IMG/VR virus record: IMGVR_UViG_3300042889_001274 | Location: 1-27,657 of that record | Strand: one strand, 5' to 3' | Length of the DNA: 27,657 nt | Source: a virus | In this document: positions 18,101-24,003 of the stretch, piece after piece | Numbering within the stretch: position 1 is the stretch's first letter | How the letters are laid out: every line of letters starts with the position of its first letter | Made by a program: the position numbers and the translations under genes | Notes under the pieces: model-generated | Databases searched by the model: none | The model's input: the letters and a program-made list of their open reading frames with translations, nothing else | What the model was told of the DNA's origin: nothing

Positions 18101-18272
18101 CGAGGCCGTCGTAGGTGGCAGCGGCCACCATCAGGTCATCGTTGTTGTCGTAGAAACTGTGGGTGGGTGGGCTTTTCAAACCGTTCTTGAAAACGGCAAG
18201 CGCGCGCAGCCCGACAGTCGGGAAAATACTTGCGTAAAAATTGGTGTCCACTTGTCCCCCGACGTGGTGCAT
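15186..18272 (-). CDS. Bifunctional primase-helicase (AEP/PrimPol N-terminus, DUF927-like helicase C-terminus)
   Basis: This 1028-aa protein probably primes and unwinds phage DNA. The N-terminal domain has the archaeo-eukaryotic primase signatures: Asp88 and Asp90 in WLDLDVG (metal binding), His129 in GSGGGVHLY, and RIPGTHNYKG at 174-182. The C-terminal domain has Walker A GDSGAAKT (607-614) and Walker B with Asp663-Glu664 (LMDEMS), followed by an ITANES sensor-like strand. The region before Walker A (MGWVSENHSQRGELTGEFVLGD) resembles DUF927-type helicases. The Val-Thr-rich C-terminal tail carries att arm repeats. The ATG at 18272 lacks a visible Shine-Dalgarno; instead a CCTGCTTACACAT block ends 13 bases upstream, as in the preceding gene. 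It is the last gene of the leftward replication block. Confidence 0.9.
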   Translation of the reverse strand: MHHVGGQVDTNFYASIFPTVGLRALAVFKNGLKSPPTHSFYDNNDDLMVAAATYDGLGKNVYHGCAVYKTSDNRKGDNVLAIQAIWLDLDVGPTKPYASQKEAVTHYERFRVALGLPLAHVVGSGGGVHLYQPLTKPIVAEQWDRLAAMYAACLDHFGVKHDTSRTQDKASILRIPGTHNYKGSPAKAVTLKRLGQASPAAALWRLLKAYADAQGLIVGVKLPKLAAPVTNDLIGNKAYPPADGVLVSSSCPILAKVDIQGGDVPYEIWWRAMGVAKHCEDGDAVAAQWTRDRAATHDKSDWQAVTAAWAVGPTTCADFGKHSTACASCPHSGKIKSPIQLGVPAQPIVAALPAPAPGAQSPSIPSMPGAWTFGAQWIMDATARATRTGYSNGAMTMSEKREDGTYKHVPFCDRYWQVMDRVRTVDNVWQLVIGYEQYPGKPYKTFLLDSAAVSTSDLLRKEFSSRELHFYGSKYALPKAQQILMYEQTLLYQYQQETAMFPTMGWVSENHSQRGELTGEFVLGDTVFRPKEPPQQILLADTVDATLRADFTSKGTTAQWVALVDRIYNRPNAEAYQFIVTSMFASPLVRLMPGGGEWHGIPIVIWGDSGAAKTSTALAGMSMYAPAQVLRFTAQGGKGGQGDTINALSIKMGSLRNLPFLMDEMSDVEASKFGDIFYMQANGKAKDRMGTNGKMIPNPYRWDLISLITANESAHEVLKGLRSAKTQEATQLRSFEMTLPNNVRTLFHDIHRSTVEDDLLAQQYGKVGREWIQFLVNNRLRIAEELGKKRKSYMIDPEDTSSIRFYKDLLVTISVAGTLAKAKGYIHWDIPAMVRWGEAQLLKLRDNIGAVDWESTISDFVASLHGRTIVTRQMKLGPGRRAKNVELPLEPLSVNAIPVARKALDDKRFVVTSNALKEWAAGKRIMPSTMLAEMLQRGYLANVVPGQKVTPILINIGSGTSVTRPQAQCYEFDYEKVVNFSASDESAGLSNVVQLPPVEVTDLAAVTQEVTVAVTVDPAAPTETAVSP
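15225..15280 (+). repeat. Right-arm direct repeats of attP inside the primase 3' end
   Basis: GTGACT recurs at 15229, 15241, 15253 and 15271 (spacings 12, 12 and 18). The second copy lies in TACCGTGACTTCT, identical to the left arm repeat over 12-13 bases. These lie within the last codons of the primase gene and correspond to its repetitive Val-Thr tail (EVTDLAAVTQEVTVAVTV). I infer arm-type integrase or accessory-factor sites that also serve as coding sequence. Confidence 0.55.
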
Positions 18273-18281
18273 GAATAATAT

Positions 18282-18295
18282 GCTTATGTGTAAGC
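18282..18295. promoter_or_regulatory. Palindromic operator-like site before primase, 11/12 match
   Basis: On the plus strand GCTTAT-GT-GTAAGC matches GCTTAC-NN-GTAAGC at 11 of 12 positions. It lies in the 79-base gap upstream of the primase, nine bases before its ATG. Read in the direction of the gene it is part of CCTGCTTACACAT, which recurs with identical spacing before the 19350 gene. The gap also holds two small GC hairpins (18301-18318 and 18320-18334) without T runs. Confidence 0.6.
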
Positions 18296-18351
18296 AGGTT
18301 GCCGGTTACGGTTCCGGCGGCGGTATTGCACCGCCCGTTCGTCAGGGGTTC

Positions 18352-19350
18352 TTAGTCGTCGAAGTCCATGCCGTCGATCATGGATTCGATCTGGGATTCC
18401 AGGCTGGCGCCGGCAGCGGCGGGCGCGGCGGCGGCGGGGGGAGCCTCAACCACCACGGCCACCTTTTTGGTGGTGGCTGCAGCAGCAACAGCGGCGTTGA
18501 CGGCCGCATCGGTGGCCTTGCTTGGCTTGGCTGGGGCGGGTGCTGGTTTGGCTGCGGGGGCCTTGGCGGCGACGGGTGCTGCCGCGGCTGGGATGGCTGG
18601 CGCTGCCTCGGTCCCATCACCGGCCTCAGCGCCAGCGGCCACTGGCTTGGTGCCGACGATTTGCGCGGCGACATCGCCGTCGCTGGCGGCCTTGATCTCA
18701 GTCAGCTGCTCAGCGTCACCGATCAGGCCGATCGGCTTGAAGGTCAGGGCAGGGTGGGCCACGCTGTAGTCGAACCCGATCTTGGTCACCACGGCCTGGG
18801 GCGGGACGCCACGGGCGGCCAGAATCTTGCCGTACTCCTCCAAGGATTTCATCGAGGCTGCAGGTACCCGCAGCAAGATCGGGTCGTTGGGAGTGTCCAG
18901 CGTAGCGATGGCCAGACGACGGCTGTCGCTGCAGGCCTTGCCCTTGGCGCCGTTGTCGGTGATGCGGGAGCCCCACTGGTTGTGGGTGCAGGTGGCGCAC
19001 TTCTTGGACTGCGGCTCGGTAGCGTCGGCCTCGGGTTCGAGCCCGCTGTTGCTGTAGCAGGTGGGTTTGCTGTCCGAGCCCTCTTGGTAGCCGCTGGCGT
19101 AGTAGACCTTGCTGCGGTTGGGGTTGGCCCGCAGAATAACCACCTCGATGCTGGCGGCCGGGTCGTCTTCGCCGGGCTTGGTGACCAGGGTGCGCTCGCC
19201 GCCACGGCTGATGTGAAAGACCTTGCCCTTGATGGACATGACGGGGAAGCCGCCGCCACCGGCGTTGCCGACCAAGTCGCCAGCGGAGCTGCTGAACAGG
19301 GTGCTGATGGCTGCCGGGACTTTGGCGGAATCGAAAGGAATGATATTCAT
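18352..19350 (-). CDS. Candidate single-stranded DNA-binding protein with zinc-ribbon-like cysteines and acidic tail
   Basis: This 332-aa protein resembles conserved unnamed proteins of temperate beta-proteobacterial phages. The N-terminal ~215 residues are a folded domain (GGGGFPVMSIKGKVFHISRG) with Cys98, Cys118, Cys121 and Cys140 spaced like a zinc ribbon (CATC pair in KKCATCTHNQWGSRI). A long Ala/Pro/Lys linker follows (~235-315). The protein ends in an acidic, hydrophobic tip (SQIESMIDGMDFDD). Folded domain, disordered linker and acidic tip is the architecture of bacterial and phage SSBs, whose tips recruit replication partners. It lies immediately upstream of the primase in the replication block. 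SSB is an inference from this architecture; no OB-fold can be proven by eye. Confidence 0.6.
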   Translation of the reverse strand: MNIIPFDSAKVPAAISTLFSSSAGDLVGNAGGGGFPVMSIKGKVFHISRGGERTLVTKPGEDDPAASIEVVILRANPNRSKVYYASGYQEGSDSKPTCYSNSGLEPEADATEPQSKKCATCTHNQWGSRITDNGAKGKACSDSRRLAIATLDTPNDPILLRVPAASMKSLEEYGKILAARGVPPQAVVTKIGFDYSVAHPALTFKPIGLIGDAEQLTEIKAASDGDVAAQIVGTKPVAAGAEAGDGTEAAPAIPAAAAPVAAKAPAAKPAPAPAKPSKATDAAVNAAVAAAATTKKVAVVVEAPPAAAAPAAAGASLESQIESMIDGMDFDD

Positions 19351-19359
19351 AGCTGTGTT

Positions 19360-19373
19360 GTTGATGTGTAAGC
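19360..19373 (-). promoter_or_regulatory. Half-conserved site before the SSB candidate
   Basis: In gene orientation the block CCTGCTTACACAT (complement of 19364-19376) ends 13 bases before the ATG at 19350. One palindrome half (GCTTAC) is intact and the other is degenerate (ATCAAC). The same 13 bases at the same distance precede the primase. No Shine-Dalgarno is visible between the block and the ATG. Confidence 0.45.
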
Positions 19374-19388
19374 AGGATAAATGTTAAC

Positions 19389-19772
19389 TCAAGCGCGGCG
19401 GAAGTTAACCGTGCGCGTTTCGGACCAGTTGATGCCGGGGGGCAGCTCGTCGTTGGAGGCGCGGTACTGTTCCACCGCGCTCTTGTTGGCCTTGCGATCC
19501 AGGAACTGGAACGGGTCGGCTTGGGCTTGGCAGAAGGTGCGAAACGCATCCCAATCCGCCATGGTAGCACTGGTCAGGGTGCTGCTGTAGGCAGTACCAA
19601 ACTCAGTTTTGATGGAGTCGATGCCCAACTCTTTGAAGCGCAGCAGCAGCAGGGCTTCGATCTTGTCTTGCAGGGTGTCGTACTTCCCCTTGTCGGCGTC
19701 GTAGGCAGCTTTAAGCTGCGACTTCTTCTCGCGGGTCTGAATGTACTTCAGCACCAGGTCGTCCATTTTCAT
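19389..19772 (-). CDS. Conserved phage protein of the replication block, unknown function
   Basis: This 127-aa protein begins MKMDDLVLKYIQTREKKSQL. I chose the ATG at 19772, which has GAGG nine bases upstream; ATG at 19766 is an alternative. The first ~55 residues form a charged helix or coiled coil (REKKSQLKAAYDADKGKYDTLQDKIEALLLLRF). The rest includes TEFGTAYSSTLTSATMADWD and DELPPGINWSETRTVNFRR. I recall this type of protein as recurrent beside replication genes in phages, but no biochemical role is known to me. It overlaps the preceding HTH gene by 62 bases and is followed 38 bases later by the SSB candidate, so the three are probably cotranscribed. Confidence 0.75.
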   Translation of the reverse strand: MKMDDLVLKYIQTREKKSQLKAAYDADKGKYDTLQDKIEALLLLRFKELGIDSIKTEFGTAYSSTLTSATMADWDAFRTFCQAQADPFQFLDRKANKSAVEQYRASNDELPPGINWSETRTVNFRRA

Positions 19773-19989
19773 TTGTAAGTACCTCATTGTTGTCGTTGGC
19801 TGTGGTGTGCTTACTTTGCACCCACTCGTGAATGGCACCATCTACCCAGCGGGTGCCTCGCGCTCGCTCCTCCCCCCCGCCGATGCTGATCGGCTTGGGA
19901 AAGGCGGGGTCTCGTTTGAGCAGCAACCAGATATAGCTGGTTGAGCAGCTCAGTTTTTCGGATACTTGTTTAACTGTAAGCAGGTTCAT
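19711..19989 (-). CDS. AlpA/excisionase-like helix-turn-helix protein
   Basis: This 92-aa protein starts MNLLTVKQVSEKLSCSTSYIW. The N-terminal ~60 residues fit a MerR/AlpA/Xis-type winged helix: a 'VKQVSEKLSCSTSYIWLLL' helix-turn-helix, then FPKPISIGGG and RWVDGAIHEWVQ, the usual end of AlpA-like domains. Such proteins activate or repress phage genes or direct excision. I chose the ATG at 19989 because a strong promoter lies directly upstream with a predicted transcript start at about 19990, giving a leaderless message; an in-frame ATG at 20052 would lie upstream of that promoter. The C-terminal ~30 residues are low-complexity and overlap the next gene by 62 bases. Its second to sixth codons contain AACCTGCTTACA, also found before the primase. 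Confidence 0.7.
   Translation of the reverse strand: MNLLTVKQVSEKLSCSTSYIWLLLKRDPAFPKPISIGGGEERARGTRWVDGAIHEWVQSKHTTANDNNEVLTNENGRPGAEVHSDPREEVAA
19968..19981 (-). promoter_or_regulatory. Half-site at the start of the HTH gene
   Basis: In gene orientation the HTH gene begins ATG-AACCTGCTTACA; the GCTTAC half is intact and the second half (GTTAAA-like) is degenerate. The same AACCTGCTTACA 12-mer occurs before the primase. The site lies immediately downstream of the promoter at 19997-20024, where a bound protein would block initiation or early elongation. Confidence 0.4.
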
Positions 19990-19996
19990 ATGGGTA

Positions 19997-20024
19997 ATGA
20001 TAAGGGTGGTTTTGAAATTGTCAA
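19997..20024 (-). promoter_or_regulatory. Sigma70-type promoter for the HTH-SSB-primase operon
   Basis: Reading leftward: TTGACA (complement of 20019-20024), a 16-base spacer, then TATCAT (complement of 19997-20002). The -35 is a perfect consensus and the -10 matches five of six. The -35 overlaps the stop codon of the helicase gene. Initiation about seven bases after the -10 would place the transcript start next to the ATG at 19989. Confidence 0.7.
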
Positions 20025-21598
20025 GTGCTTGTAGATACTCTGTTGTCTTCAACCATGGTTAACAGGATGCCCTGCATCTTCTGCTTGTTCTTCAAGCGGT
20101 CGTAGGTTTTCTGCTCGATCGGGCTCCCTTCGATGTTGACGATGAGCTGTCCGCGCTTCTGCCCAGGCCGGGTGATCCGGGCACAGGCTTGGTCGTAGAT
20201 GTCGTTACTGAAGATCGGGGCGTACCAGATGATGGTATCGGCTGCGGTCAGGGTCAGGCCGTGGCTCATGGCAGCGGGTTGTGCCACCAGCACACGTGGA
20301 TCGTCTGTGTTCTGGAAGGCGCCAAAGATGCGGTCGCGCTCGTTCTTGCTGACCTCGCCGTAAATACACTCGACGGTGACGCCATGGGTCTCAAGGTAGC
20401 GGGCCACGTGGGACACAGCCGATATGAATGGGACGAACACAATGACTTTGCCGGCCGCCTCCTCGATGATCTCGCGCACCACCTTGAGCCGGGGTTCGGA
20501 GTCCAGCGCCACCTCCTGGCCGTTGACATCGTATGCAACTCCACACGCTATCTGCACTAATTTACTGGCCTTGACCGCCTCGTTGACCGCCAGCACCTGG
20601 CCGGCAGCAGCCTCGAAACTGAGCTTGGTCAGCATGTCTTTGTAGGCGCTGGTCTGCTCGGCGGTCAGGGCGACGTGCCGGGTTTGGAACACACAGGGCG
20701 GCAGGTCAACGCACTCGGCCCGGCTGAACCGGATGGCTGGCTGCATGGCCGCATGCACCGTTTCCATGGCGCCGGGCCGGGCGACCCACAGGAAGTTGTT
20801 GACCTGCTTCATGACCAGGTCTTTGAAGCGGTTGAAGTAGGTCGGCACGCTGCCCGGGGTGACCAGCCGGCATTGGGCCCAGGCGTCTGTGGGGGCGTTC
20901 GGCGTAGGCGTGCCGGTCATGCCCCAGCACCAGCGGGTGCCGTTTTGCTGCTTGTTGATGAGCTGGTTGAGCGCCTTCCAGCGGTCGGTTGAGGCGTTGC
21001 GGGCGGCCTGGGCGATCTCGTCACTGATGATCAGGTCGATGTCGGGCCGGTCTTTGAGGTCGTCGAGGATGATCTGCAGGCCGTCGTGGTTGACGATGTA
21101 GACGTCGGATGACTGCTGCAGCAGCTTGAGCCGGCGCTTGCGGTCGCCATACAGCACGCAGTAGTCCAGATGCGGGAAGTGGCGGAACACCTCGTCGGCC
21201 CAGGTGCGCTCCATGGTGGAGAGCGGGCAGACCACCAGCATCCGGTTAACGACGCCGAGCTTTTTCAGGTAATCAAAGGCCCACAGCGCAGCCAGGGTCT
21301 TGCCGGTGCCCATCTCATTGAGCACGTAAGCGCGCCGGTTGAGAGTCAGGAACTCCGAGGTGTCCATCTGCGCCTTGAACGGCGTGTAGCTGCCGGACCA
21401 CTTGTAGAAGTAGCGAATGGGGGAGGGCGGGCTCATGCCCAGGTTCTGCAGCACCCGCATCTCGTCGAGCTTATGGGGCACAGCCACGAACTGCTTGCCG
21501 CCAACGGTCAGGGGCCTTGCAGTGGGGATCAGCGCCAGCAGCTGTTCAGGGTTGCGGGGGCGCAGCACCAGCGCCTTTTTGTGGGGGTAGACCAGCAT
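20021..21598 (-). CDS. SNF2-family (superfamily 2) DNA helicase
   Basis: This 525-aa protein has the ordered SF2 motifs: Walker A GTGKT (97-101, NEMGTGKTLAAL), motif Ia region VVCPLSTMERTW (122-133), Walker B-type DEIA (193-196), motif III WGMTGTPTPN (225-234), a C-terminal SHGLTLTAADTIIWYAP region (motif V) and ARITRPGQKRG (motif VI). The RITRPGQ form is typical of SNF2-like phage helicases. It is about the usual length for a minimal two-RecA-domain enzyme. It probably remodels or unwinds DNA during replication or recombination. It starts three bases after the stop of the HNH-like gene; its end overlaps the -35 of the next promoter. Confidence 0.93.
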   Translation of the reverse strand: MLVYPHKKALVLRPRNPEQLLALIPTARPLTVGGKQFVAVPHKLDEMRVLQNLGMSPPSPIRYFYKWSGSYTPFKAQMDTSEFLTLNRRAYVLNEMGTGKTLAALWAFDYLKKLGVVNRMLVVCPLSTMERTWADEVFRHFPHLDYCVLYGDRKRRLKLLQQSSDVYIVNHDGLQIILDDLKDRPDIDLIISDEIAQAARNASTDRWKALNQLINKQQNGTRWCWGMTGTPTPNAPTDAWAQCRLVTPGSVPTYFNRFKDLVMKQVNNFLWVARPGAMETVHAAMQPAIRFSRAECVDLPPCVFQTRHVALTAEQTSAYKDMLTKLSFEAAAGQVLAVNEAVKASKLVQIACGVAYDVNGQEVALDSEPRLKVVREIIEEAAGKVIVFVPFISAVSHVARYLETHGVTVECIYGEVSKNERDRIFGAFQNTDDPRVLVAQPAAMSHGLTLTAADTIIWYAPIFSNDIYDQACARITRPGQKRGQLIVNIEGSPIEQKTYDRLKNKQKMQGILLTMVEDNRVSTST

Positions 21599-21601
21599 GG
21601 T

Positions 21602-21871
21602 TTACTTTTTGCCCCCATACGCTGCCGGGTGCTTCTCGCGCCAGGCGCGGTTCTCTGCGGCACTGACGACGCGCCGGTTGCCTGGGCTGTTGCTGCCGCC
21701 CTGGTCGAGCAGCTTCTTGTGGTCGATCTCTTTGCCGTCGCCCTTGTGGACTGTGCCGGCGCGCAGGGCCTCACGCCGGGCTTTGTTGCGTTCGACCCGC
21801 TTGTCGACGTTTTCGGGTTTCTTCTGGTACTCAGCCATGTAGGCGAGTTTGGCTTTGGAGGAGCTAGGCAT
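21602..21871 (-). CDS. HNH-like small phage protein
   Basis: This 89-aa protein starts MPSSSKAKLAYMAEYQKKPE at the ATG at 21871, with AAGGA seven bases upstream. Its centre reads GDGKEIDHKKLLDQGGSNSPGNRRVVSAAENR, matching the core of compact phage HNH proteins: Asp50-His51, an Asn-rich turn and a final Asn74-Arg pair. The first of the two zinc-coordinating Cys pairs found in larger HNH enzymes is absent. It may be an endonuclease helping packaging or recombination, or an inactive relative. It overlaps the VRR-NUC stop by eight bases (ATGCCTAG) and is followed closely by the helicase. Confidence 0.75.
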   Translation of the reverse strand: MPSSSKAKLAYMAEYQKKPENVDKRVERNKARREALRAGTVHKGDGKEIDHKKLLDQGGSNSPGNRRVVSAAENRAWREKHPAAYGGKK

Positions 21872-22163
21872 CTTGGGTCCTTTCAAAATAATGGTCGAGT
21901 TGGGCCACGTCATCTACCACCAGCGCCGCGCCACCGGCTTGGTGGATCAGGGCAATCTGACGGTCTTGGTTGGCCGTGGTATTGCCGCGCTTGCCGGGGG
22001 CCTTGGTCTCGATCGCCAGGAACTTACCGTCCCAGCAGCAGATCAGATCGGGAATGCCTACAACGCCCATGCCGTTCTGCACGGGCATGTAGTGCCAGAT
22101 GCCGCGCGCTGTGAGCCAGCGCTTGACCGACTGCTTGACGCGGCCTTCAGGGGTCAGTGCCAT
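21864..22163 (-). CDS. VRR-NUC domain nuclease
   Basis: This 99-aa stand-alone VRR-NUC protein belongs to the PD-(D/E)XK superfamily. Visible core: GVVGIPDLICCW with Pro38-Asp39, then FLAIETKAPG with Glu52 and Lys54, then QDRQIALIHQAGGAALVVDD. The length is normal for phage-encoded VRR-NUC proteins, some of which resolve Holliday junctions or cut flaps. Neighbouring nuclease and helicase genes support a role in resolving replication or recombination intermediates. The ATG at 22163 has only a weak ribosome site; it lies six bases after the stop of the preceding small gene. Confidence 0.92.
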   Translation of the reverse strand: MALTPEGRVKQSVKRWLTARGIWHYMPVQNGMGVVGIPDLICCWDGKFLAIETKAPGKRGNTTANQDRQIALIHQAGGAALVVDDVAQLDHYFERTQDA

Positions 22164-22169
22164 GATCGC

Positions 22170-22421
22170 TCAGCACTTCCACGCCTTGAGCGACTTGTTG
22201 ATGCGGCTGTTGGGGTCCTTGGCTGTCTTCTCGGACGTCAGCTTTTCCTTCATGCCGGTCATCCGGGCACAGAATGAGTCGCGCCGCGCGCCGCCCTCGG
22301 GCTGCGGTGCTTTGAGCCCCGGCTTGCCTGGGTTGGCCTTGTTGTAGGCCGCGCGCCCTTTGGCGTTCAGGCCGCCGTCCGGGTCTTTGCCTTCTTTACG
22401 CGTCCATGCGGGTGTCTTCAT
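22170..22421 (-). CDS. Small phage protein of DUF6321 type
   Basis: This 83-aa basic protein begins MKTPAWTRKEGKDPDGGLNA and continues KGRAAYNKANPGKPGLKAPQ. The middle contains RRDSFCARMTGMK and the end is LKAWKC. The pattern 'W.RKEGK.P.GGLNAKGR' with a later 'R..SF.ARM.GM' is one I associate with DUF6321, a family of small phage proteins with no known function. Its ATG overlaps the previous stop as ATGA. Its basic, low-complexity nature suggests nucleic-acid contact, but nothing firmer can be said. Confidence 0.8.
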   Translation of the reverse strand: MKTPAWTRKEGKDPDGGLNAKGRAAYNKANPGKPGLKAPQPEGGARRDSFCARMTGMKEKLTSEKTAKDPNSRINKSLKAWKC

Positions 22422-22606
22422 GTTGGTCGTTGCTCGGCTTGCGCCAGAACATCCTCCAGGTTGGGCGCAGGCAGCGCCAGTTGGTCCAGTGCATGGACGA
22501 GTCGGGTGGCCAGCTCAAGCTCTAAGGCATTGCGTAACTCGACGGTTTGGTAGACCACTTGCAGCAATTCCTCGTCGCTGTAGTGGCCGTATGGGGTGAG
22601 TGACAT
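22418..22606 (-). CDS. Small acidic-helical protein, unknown function
   Basis: This 62-aa protein reads MSLTPYGHYSDEELLQVVYQ, then TVELRNALELELATRLVHAL and an acidic end. It starts at 22606, where its ATG overlaps the nuclease stop (TGATG). It is almost entirely helical, like many short phage accessory proteins with 'YSDEELL' starts. I do not recognise a function. It is coupled on both sides, so it belongs to the same leftward operon. Confidence 0.7.
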   Translation of the reverse strand: MSLTPYGHYSDEELLQVVYQTVELRNALELELATRLVHALDQLALPAPNLEDVLAQAEQRPT

Positions 22607-23277
22607 CACGTTTTCCCTGAAAAAGAACATTGACTGCGGCCGACAGGACAGTAACGAGCGCACAGTCCTGACGGTTTGGGTGGGAAACTTGCTGTCGTGT
22701 AAGCACGAACAAGTCGCTGCGTACGAGGAAGGAAGCTCTGCCAAATGCTCGGCAAATCCGACCGCGTGAAACTTTGCTTGTCTATCTTCTTATCCTTGAG
22801 CCAGATGAAGCCTGTTTGCACCTGCTCCAACTGAGGATAGTGAGAAAACGCCAGACCGGCAAACAGCATGAGCTGATCGGAGTCGGGTTTTCGCTTACCT
22901 GTTTTCCAGTCTAACAGTAAGGCCTGCTGTCCGCTACTACTGACTAACCCTATGTCAACAATGCCACGGCACCAGGCCTCGGGGGCGGTCCACTCAACGG
23001 GTTGGAAGGCCGCGTCGATCGCCAGCTGCTCCTCGATCAGCAGGGTGCCGGTGGTGCCCAGGAGTGGGGCGACCAGGCTCTCATAGCCCGCGATGCTGCT
23101 GGGCAGCGGGGTGCCGTCGCGGACGCGGTCTTCCAAATGTTTGTGCACGATGCTGCCCCACAGGGCGGCCTCGCCCGGCGCGTCTTGCACGTCTTTGGCG
23201 ACCTTGATGTGGTAGTAGCGTTTGGCACAGGTCTCGAAGGACGTCAGGCCTGAGTAGGACCAGGGGGGTGTTGTCAT
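22606..23277 (-). CDS. Cas4/RecB-like PD-(D/E)XK nuclease with probable Fe-S cysteines
   Basis: This 223-aa protein is of the Cas4/AddB-like exonuclease type. Core residues: WGSIVHKHLE (His45), GIVDIG (Asp108), and LLLDWKTGKRK with Asp123 and Lys125, followed by QLMLFAGLAF (motif QxxxY-like). One Cys near the N-terminus (Cys17 in ETCAKRYY) and three at the C-terminus (Cys206, Cys210, Cys217 in GLCARYCPVGRSQC) match the four-Cys iron-sulphur arrangement of Cas4 and AddB. No cas1/cas2 or CRISPR array is present, so it is a phage recombination/replication nuclease. It starts with a TAATG overlap and ends with a TGATG overlap. Confidence 0.9.
   Translation of the reverse strand: MTTPPWSYSGLTSFETCAKRYYHIKVAKDVQDAPGEAALWGSIVHKHLEDRVRDGTPLPSSIAGYESLVAPLLGTTGTLLIEEQLAIDAAFQPVEWTAPEAWCRGIVDIGLVSSSGQQALLLDWKTGKRKPDSDQLMLFAGLAFSHYPQLEQVQTGFIWLKDKKIDKQSFTRSDLPSIWQSFLPRTQRLVRAYTTASFPPKPSGLCARYCPVGRSQCSFSGKT
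22691..22704 (-). promoter_or_regulatory. Weak half-site inside nuclease gene
   Basis: In gene orientation GTGCTTACACGAC retains one intact half (GCTTAC) of the dispersed palindrome; the other half is degenerate (GACAGC). It lies in coding sequence about 85 bases before the next start. It may be chance; it is listed because TGCTTACAC recurs at three better sites. Confidence 0.2.
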
Positions 23278-23873
23278 TATTTGGGGAATAGGTTGACGAT
23301 GTCGTTCAAGGTGGCTTCGCCCAGCGGCACTGTGCCTTGGTCCAGCTGCAGGTCGAGCTGCTTCCAGAAATCATCCAGCAGGGTGCCACGGTTGTCACTA
23401 CTGAGGCGCTTGGCTTTCTGGCTACTGCGCTCCTCACTCATCGCTGCCATCCGCATCGCGCCCCAGCACTGCTCCAGGAACTTGGCGACACGCTGCTGGT
23501 CGTCGTAACCGATGCTTCGCCCCAGCAGGGGTTCAAGTTGGGGGACCAGCAGCAGCGTGGCTTTGCGTAGCCGGGTGCGCCGGACCAGCTGCAGCACGCG
23601 CACCGAGACGGTGCGATAGAGGGCATGCAGTTCGTCATAGGCCACGCCATCAGCGGCATCCCGCAGCGCCCGCAGGTACTGGCTGAACGCCTCGCCATCA
23701 CTGGCGAAAGCCTCAATGATGGGCTTCAGCAGGGCGTGATCGGCGGGCAGCACGAACCGCTCCGGCAGGCGGTTGTAGGTCTGGATGTAGTTGTCGGCCA
23801 GCTTCATCCAGGCGCCGATGTCGGGCAGGCGCAGTAGGTAGGCGGTGGTTTCGCGTAGGTCCATGAATTTCAT
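23277..23873 (-). CDS. Conserved-looking phage protein, unknown function
   Basis: This 198-aa protein begins MKFMDLRETTAYLLRLPDIG. It is mostly helical with a Leu/Arg-rich centre (RVLQLVRRTRLRKATLLLVPQ) and a C-terminal charged stretch, with no catalytic or metal-binding motif seen. Two starts are possible: 23873 (GGAG only one base away) or the ATG at 23864 (GGAG ten bases away). It is the first gene after the polymerase and follows a 130-base gap with promoter-like and operator-like sequence. It is translationally coupled to the Cas4-like nuclease, so it may work with it. I do not recognise its family. Confidence 0.7.
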   Translation of the reverse strand: MKFMDLRETTAYLLRLPDIGAWMKLADNYIQTYNRLPERFVLPADHALLKPIIEAFASDGEAFSQYLRALRDAADGVAYDELHALYRTVSVRVLQLVRRTRLRKATLLLVPQLEPLLGRSIGYDDQQRVAKFLEQCWGAMRMAAMSEERSSQKAKRLSSDNRGTLLDDFWKQLDLQLDQGTVPLGEATLNDIVNLFPK

Positions 23874-23905
23874 GCTCCGGTTGTAGTTTGCGAGTAGATT
23901 CTAGT

Positions 23906-23919
23906 GTCTACCTGTTAGC
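23906..23919. promoter_or_regulatory. Degenerate palindrome in the gap after polA, 9/12 match
   Basis: GTCTAC-CT-GTTAGC matches GCTTAC-NN-GTAAGC at nine of 12. It lies 33 bases before the start at 23873 in the only sizeable gap (23874-24003) of the upstream half of this block. Next to it, GATTCTAGT (23897-23905) gives TAGAAT in gene orientation, a possible -10. A related GATTCTAGT plus GTAGAC block lies upstream of the integrase. Confidence 0.35.
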
Positions 23920-24003
23920 ACATGCGTCCTATACCTTGCTGCAGATCAGGAGCGCGCGAAGATTAGCACACATCAGTAAAAATAATCATTGCGGTGTCTT
24001 TTT

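Noticed and set aside
18241-19371. 376-codon plus-strand frame opposite the SSB candidate
   Set aside because: Gly/Ala/Val-rich shadow of a real gene; it begins in the operator region and has no recognisable motif.
22606-23277. Cas4-like gene as sign of a CRISPR-Cas locus
   Set aside because: No cas1, cas2 or other cas gene and no regularly spaced repeat array is present; the neighbours are phage replication genes.
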